Positions 6,873-9,869 of a stretch of 9,869 nucleotides of DNA are shown here, one piece after another (the first letter of the stretch is position 1; each line of letters opens with the position of its first letter). The translations under genes and the position numbers were made by a program. The DNA comes from Lentihominibacter excrementipullorum (lineage in GTDB: Bacteria > Bacillota > Clostridia > Peptostreptococcales > Anaerovoracaceae). The notes under the pieces are model-generated. The model was not told the origin of the DNA. It did no database searches and saw only the letters and a program-made list of their open reading frames with translations. Where the stretch lies: contig DVOB01000135.1 in assembly GCA_018713975.1 (NCBI GenBank), positions 1-9,869 of the forward strand, given 5' to 3'.

Positions 6873-7124
6873 ATGAGTACTGATACGAGGACTGCGCTGA
6901 TAGGGATAATCGTGGAAAACGAGGACTCTGTAGAAGCGCTCAATGCGCTGCTTCATGAATACAGAAGCGACATAATCGGCAGGATGGGAGTACCACATCC
7001 GGAAAAGGGTATCTCCATCATCAGCATTGCCATGGACGCTGATCAGGATGTCATCAGCGCCTTGTCGGGAAAGCTGGGAGCGCTGGAAGGAGTCAGCACT
7101 AAGACTATATATTCCAATAAGTAG
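6873..7124 (+). CDS. TM1266-family iron-only hydrogenase system regulator (ACT-like domain)
   Basis: The 83-residue protein matches from memory the TM1266-type family described as putative regulators of the [FeFe]-hydrogenase system. These are small ACT-like (ferredoxin-like fold) proteins, usually encoded beside the maturation genes hydE, hydF and hydG. Hallmarks seen here are ALIGIIVEN at the start, IIGRMGVPHPEKGISIISIA (35-54), and SALSGKLGALEGVSTKTIYS (62-81). No DNA-binding helix is present, so it may sense a ligand or bind a partner. I chose ATG 6873, seven bases after AGGAGG (6860-6865); the ATG at 6867 is only one base from that site. It is 21 bases after atpC and before the terminator, so it should be co-transcribed with the ATP synthase genes. 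No hydrogenase gene is in the window. Confidence 0.85.
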   Translation: MSTDTRTALIGIIVENEDSVEALNALLHEYRSDIIGRMGVPHPEKGISIISIAMDADQDVISALSGKLGALEGVSTKTIYSNK

Positions 7125-7137
7125 ATATGACGGATGG

Positions 7138-7180
7138 AACCCCATTTCCTAGTGTTATCATGAGGAAGCGGGGTTTTTTT
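7138..7180 (+). terminator. Intrinsic terminator of the atp operon
   Basis: AACCCC (7138-7143) pairs with GGGGTT (7170-7175), and TTCCT (7146-7150) pairs with AGGAA (7163-7167). There is a two-base imperfect junction and a loop of about twelve bases. The right arm runs into seven T (7174-7180). It lies 13 bases after the last + strand stop. The - strand copy of the stem has no T run, so it should end only + strand transcription. The convergent FeoB-like gene has no clear terminator of its own here. Confidence 0.9.
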
Positions 7181-7216
7181 ATTTGGGCCGGCATGCGTTT
7201 CTCTGCAGATTTATGT

Positions 7217-8491
7217 CTACATATGGCATATCAGAAGACCTATTCTGTATACAGCGAATGCGATGACCCATGCCGCCGTCGTATTGATACAGAACATGGC
7301 TATGGCTTGTTTCGCTCCTCCTGCGTGACTTTTCACTGCGGACAGAGTGGCGACACAGGGGGCGTAAAGGAGGCAAAAGACCATGAATGAAAGGGCGGCA
7401 GGTGGAGTAAAGGTATGTAGAAGTATCTGGGAGAGTGCGGCGCTGTTGTCGGAGAGTCCTGCAGAAAACCCATCCGCGGGGGATCCGGATGATGAGAGGA
7501 CAGCGAAGGTGCTGATCACGGCTTCTTTGGCGGACAGACCTGCGATGATGGCGGCTGCGGCTCTCCAGTCTTCGAAGCCAAGAGGTGCCAGAAGAGGAGC
7601 GACGGTTTTCCCCAGACAGGCGAGAAGACTATTGCTGCCATCGGGGGAGAATTGGAATGCTGTATCGAAGGATCGAAGGAACCAGATGATGGCAGAAGCC
7701 GCCAGTATCACGGTAAAGGCTTTTTTTACGAAACCTGCCGCGCTGGAGACAGCCGCTGATGTGACGATCCTCATGTCAGGGATGCGTAAAAGCGATCTGC
7801 TGGGAGTGCTGCAGCTCCCGGGGCTGTGATAACGGCAGACTGCCGGATGTCTTTGACAATGACCGGGAACAGGGCAAAGATATTTGGCGGCCAGTCCGCA
7901 GATAAGTGCAGCAATGATGCCTATCACGTATACACAGATAATTGCCAATAAGCGATATGAATCGAAGAAAGCGGCGGCGAACATGGAATATATGGGAAGC
8001 TTGGCGCTGCACGACATGAAGGGAATGAGGGAAATGGTGATGAGTCTTGTTCTCTTGTCAGAGATGGAGGCGGCGGCCAGTACCGCAGGCACAGAACAGC
8101 CAAACCCTGATATCATAGGGACGACACATCTGCCGGAAAGACCGACGCGGGACATGGGGCCGTCCAGGATAGCTGCCACGGAGGAGAGATATCCTGACTC
8201 TTCCAGGAGAGAAAGCAGGAAAAACAAGGTGGCGATAACAGGGATGAAGGAAAGAACACTGCCTACACCTGCCCAGATGCCGTCGATGAGCAGCGAGGTC
8301 AGCAGTGGAGGCGCGTCAAGACGGGAGAGGATGGTGGAGAGAGCTTCGGCGGCGCCGTCCACGCAAAATGACAGCATGTTTTCCAGAAGCCTGCCTGCTG
8401 TGTTGAAGGTGATATAAAAGACGCAGGCCATCACTGCCAGGAATATGGGTATGGCCGTGACTTTATGTGTAAAGAGTCGGCATATCATCAT
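7217..8491 (-). CDS. FeoB-like ferrous iron transporter membrane domain without G domain
   Basis: FeoB imports Fe2+ and normally has about 600-800 residues: an N-terminal GTPase, a helical linker domain, then membrane Gate domains. This 424-residue protein begins right at the membrane part (RLFTHKVTAIPIFLAVMACV). It keeps the first Gate core FFLLSLLEESGYLSSVAAIL (90-109), the conserved Cys132 in GFGCSVPA, Cys161 in MSCSAKLPIY, and the second Gate core APLGFEDWRAAAAIIAGLSAKE (302-323), followed by FTPPAALSFMVFCLLYAPCV. No P-loop or other G motif exists, and the neighbouring gene does not supply one. It has its own AAGGAGG (8502-8496) before ATG 8491, so it is a planned start and not an obvious fragment. 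Residues 205-236 are odd, rich in Cys, His, Pro and Ser, and may be frame-shifted. It could be a FeoB paralogue with another substrate or a degenerate copy. Confidence 0.88.
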   Translation of the reverse strand: MMICRLFTHKVTAIPIFLAVMACVFYITFNTAGRLLENMLSFCVDGAAEALSTILSRLDAPPLLTSLLIDGIWAGVGSVLSFIPVIATLFFLLSLLEESGYLSSVAAILDGPMSRVGLSGRCVVPMISGFGCSVPAVLAAASISDKRTRLITISLIPFMSCSAKLPIYSMFAAAFFDSYRLLAIICVYVIGIIAALICGLAAKYLCPVPGHCQRHPAVCRYHSPGSCSTPSRSLLRIPDMRIVTSAAVSSAAGFVKKAFTVILAASAIIWFLRSFDTAFQFSPDGSNSLLACLGKTVAPLLAPLGFEDWRAAAAIIAGLSAKEAVISTFAVLSSSGSPADGFSAGLSDNSAALSQILLHTFTPPAALSFMVFCLLYAPCVATLSAVKSHAGGAKQAIAMFCINTTAAWVIAFAVYRIGLLICHM

Positions 8492-8500
8492 TGTTCCTCC

Positions 8501-8529
8501 TTATGGAGCGGTAAAGGGTGTGATATAAT
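8501..8529 (+). promoter_or_regulatory. Extended -10 promoter for the radical SAM gene
   Basis: TGATATAAT (8521-8529) is a full extended -10 element (TG-n-TATAAT). A weak -35 candidate, TTATGG, lies at 8501-8506 with a 17-base spacer. Transcription would start near 8536, giving a leader of about 90 bases before ATG 8626. The -35 region overlaps the ribosome binding site of the divergent FeoB-like gene. For that gene a - strand promoter is less clear: TTCACA at 8555-8550 followed by AT-rich bases is the best I see. Confidence 0.55.
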
Positions 8530-8532
8530 CAC
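8520..8532. promoter_or_regulatory. 13-base palindrome, possible operator
   Basis: GTGAT-ATA-ATCAC is a perfect inverted repeat with five-base arms, lying over the extended -10 of the radical SAM promoter and 29 bases upstream of the FeoB-like start. It resembles the half-sites of CRP/FNR-family operators, but the spacing is shorter than their consensus. A regulator bound here could control both divergent genes. Short palindromes arise by chance and this call is tentative. Confidence 0.3.
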
Positions 8533-8625
8533 TATGTATAAATGTTATGTGAACACGCGTATCTTAATTACAGAGAAATCTCCCAGAGAAGAATAAGGAT
8601 GACAAAGAGGAATAAGGAGGACGAT

Positions 8626-9768
8626 ATGGAAAGAACATTCAGGATAGGGCCTATAAGACCACCCAGTGAAGCGGAAAGTCTGCTGCTTCAGGTGACTAAC
8701 GGCTGCACCTGGAACAAGTGCAAGTTCTGCCAGCTTTACAGACATACGAAGTTCAAAGCATACAGTGCTGACAGTATAAAGGCCGATATCGACAACATGG
8801 CTTATCAGGCCAGGATAGTCGAAAGCTACAGGAATGCCGATGGTACCTGGGATATAGACGGCCTCAATATGGAGCTGGCCCGGGGGACTGATGAAGAACG
8901 ACAATGCTTTTATATGATGGCCAACTGGATAATAGACGGTGCGGAGAATGTATTCCTGCAGGATGGCAACACCACGGCGCTCAGCAGCGGGAGGCTTTCC
9001 GACGTGTTGATATATCTGAGGCAGACCTTTCCGTCCATAAAGAGGATAACGTCCTATGGCAGAGCGGAAAATCTGGCTAAGGTCAGCGCGGAAGAGTTCG
9101 CCGAACTGAAAGCGGCGGGGCTGGACAGGATACATTCCGGTTTTGAATCTGGATCCGACGCGGTACTGAAGAAGATCAACAAAGATGTCACACAGCAGCA
9201 GGAGATAACGGCAGGGAAGAATGTCAAGGCGGGCGGCATAGAGCTTTCCGTTTATTTCATGCCGGGAATAGGCGGCAGGGAGCTCACGAAGGATAATGCG
9301 GAGGAAACGGCATACGTGGTCAACGAGATAAACCCTGACTTCCTCAGGATAAGAACAGCCGCGGTGAAGCCGGGGACGGAGCTGTATGACGATTTTGCCG
9401 CCGGGGATTTCACCTTGTGCAGCGACGATGAGAAGCTGATAGAGCTGAGGACCGTCATAGAGAGGGCCGAAGATGTGGATACAAGGCTGGTGAGCGACCA
9501 TATGATAAACCTCCTTCAGGATGTGGAGGGCAGTCTCAAAAATGATAAAGCCAAAATGCTGGCCATGATAGATCAATATCTGACCATGCCTGAAAAGGAT
9601 CGAAAAATGTATCAGGCTGCCAGAAGAATGGTGAGAGTGAGCAAGCCGGCCGATATGAAGAGGCTGAGCGCCGGGGAAATCGCCAGGCTTGAGAAAAAAG
9701 TCATGTCCATACCGGATCCGTATCAGTGGGAAATCGAGATGAACAGGTTGATTTCCAGGTATATTTAA
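8626..9768 (+). CDS. Radical SAM enzyme with CX4CX2C cluster motif
   Basis: The 380-residue protein is a radical SAM enzyme of unknown substrate. Cys27, Cys32 and Cys35 (NGCTWNKCKFC) should hold the [4Fe-4S] cluster that cleaves S-adenosylmethionine. The spacing is CX4CX2C instead of the common CX3CX2C; I recall similar NGCxxNKCxFC sequences in uncharacterised members. Later core-barrel elements are VFLQDGNTTAL (109-119), ITSYGRAENL (141-150), LDRIHSGFESGSDAVLKKIN (166-185), resembling the HemN/Elp3 group, and ELSVYFMPGIGG (206-217). No extra Cys-rich cluster domain, B12 domain or TRAM domain is seen. ATG 8626 is five bases after AGGAGG (8615-8620); in-frame ATGs at 8542 and 8599 lack such a site. 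It is divergent from the FeoB-like gene. It is not HydE or HydG as far as I can tell. Confidence 0.9.
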   Translation: MERTFRIGPIRPPSEAESLLLQVTNGCTWNKCKFCQLYRHTKFKAYSADSIKADIDNMAYQARIVESYRNADGTWDIDGLNMELARGTDEERQCFYMMANWIIDGAENVFLQDGNTTALSSGRLSDVLIYLRQTFPSIKRITSYGRAENLAKVSAEEFAELKAAGLDRIHSGFESGSDAVLKKINKDVTQQQEITAGKNVKAGGIELSVYFMPGIGGRELTKDNAEETAYVVNEINPDFLRIRTAAVKPGTELYDDFAAGDFTLCSDDEKLIELRTVIERAEDVDTRLVSDHMINLLQDVEGSLKNDKAKMLAMIDQYLTMPEKDRKMYQAARRMVRVSKPADMKRLSAGEIARLEKKVMSIPDPYQWEIEMNRLISRYI

Positions 9769-9841
9769 CGGGGCAAAAACCGCAAACGGCTATCAGGCGT
9801 CGATGAAAAAAAGAAAAAAGTGCTGTTTCGGCAGGTGAAAC

Positions 9842-9869
9842 ATGGAAATGAAGACAGAAATGACGATAC
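9842..9869 (+). CDS. Possible start of a further gene, cut by the window edge
   Basis: ATG 9842 opens a frame (MEMKTEMTI) that runs off the window, just after an in-frame TGA (9836-9838). The ribosome binding site would be the weak GGCAGG (9830-9835). The preceding bases 9769-9841 hold an A-rich stretch (9804-9819) and a weak GTTTC/GAAAC inverted repeat (9824-9841), but no convincing terminator for the radical SAM gene. Nine codons are too few to name a product. Confidence 0.2.

Noticed and set aside
7138..7180. Bidirectional terminator serving the FeoB-like gene too
   Set aside because: On the - strand the stem is followed by a mixed sequence (TCCATCC), not a T run.
7383..7829. 148-codon + strand ORF with a good AAAGGAGG before its ATG
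   Set aside because: It is wholly antisense to the FeoB-like gene, whose motifs are clear. Its translation shows no recognisable domain, and the AAGGAGG is a chance product of antisense codons.
7884..8417. 177-codon + strand ORF
   Set aside because: Antisense to the conserved Gate motifs of the FeoB-like gene, and low-complexity Ser/Arg/Met content typical of a shadow frame.
8626..9768. Radical SAM gene as HydE or HydG of hydrogenase maturation
   Set aside because: The cluster motif spacing and later motifs (LQDGNT, HSGFESGSD) do not match HydE or HydG as I know them, despite the nearby TM1266-type regulator.

Overview
The window is dominated by a complete F-type ATP synthase operon on the + strand, in the order atpI-like, atpB, atpE, atpF, atpH, atpA, atpG, atpD, atpC (left edge to 6851). 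A short gene for a TM1266-type iron-only hydrogenase regulator follows (6873-7124), and then a strong intrinsic terminator (7138-7180). A G-domain-less FeoB-like membrane protein lies on the - strand (7217-8491). It is divergent from a radical SAM enzyme on the + strand (8626-9768). The last 100 bases hold no gene I can support with confidence.

The organism is probably an anaerobic, fermentative Firmicute of the class Clostridia. The reasons are the gene order, the strong AGGAGG ribosome binding sites, the [FeFe]-hydrogenase-type regulator, FeoB-type iron uptake membrane domains, and heavy use of ATA (Ile) and AGA/AGG (Arg) codons at roughly 50% GC. I cannot name a genus.

The ATP synthase genes are tightly packed (atpI/atpB and atpF/atpH overlap), as expected for one transcript. 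The Fo genes (a, c, b) come first, then the delta stalk and the F1 genes alpha, gamma, beta and epsilon. Two gaps are larger and structured. The 111-base gap before atpE can form two mutually exclusive hairpins. The gap between atpG and atpD consists of two 49-base tandem repeats plus a third partial unit, each carrying a Shine-Dalgarno sequence and a hairpin, and the two full copies each carrying a mini start site. The c subunit has the Gln/Glu/Ser residues of Na+-binding rings but lacks the usual following Thr, so the coupling ion is uncertain.

The right-hand third has an iron and Fe-S theme: a hydrogenase-system regulator co-transcribed with ATP synthase, a FeoB channel without its GTPase, and a radical SAM enzyme with CX4CX2C cluster spacing. 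The divergent intergenic region has an extended -10 promoter overlapped by a 13-base palindrome. No tRNA, rRNA, CRISPR array, insertion sequence or phage gene was seen. The best candidates for something new are the atpG-atpD repeat, the G-domain-less FeoB, and the placement of the hydrogenase regulator in the atp operon.
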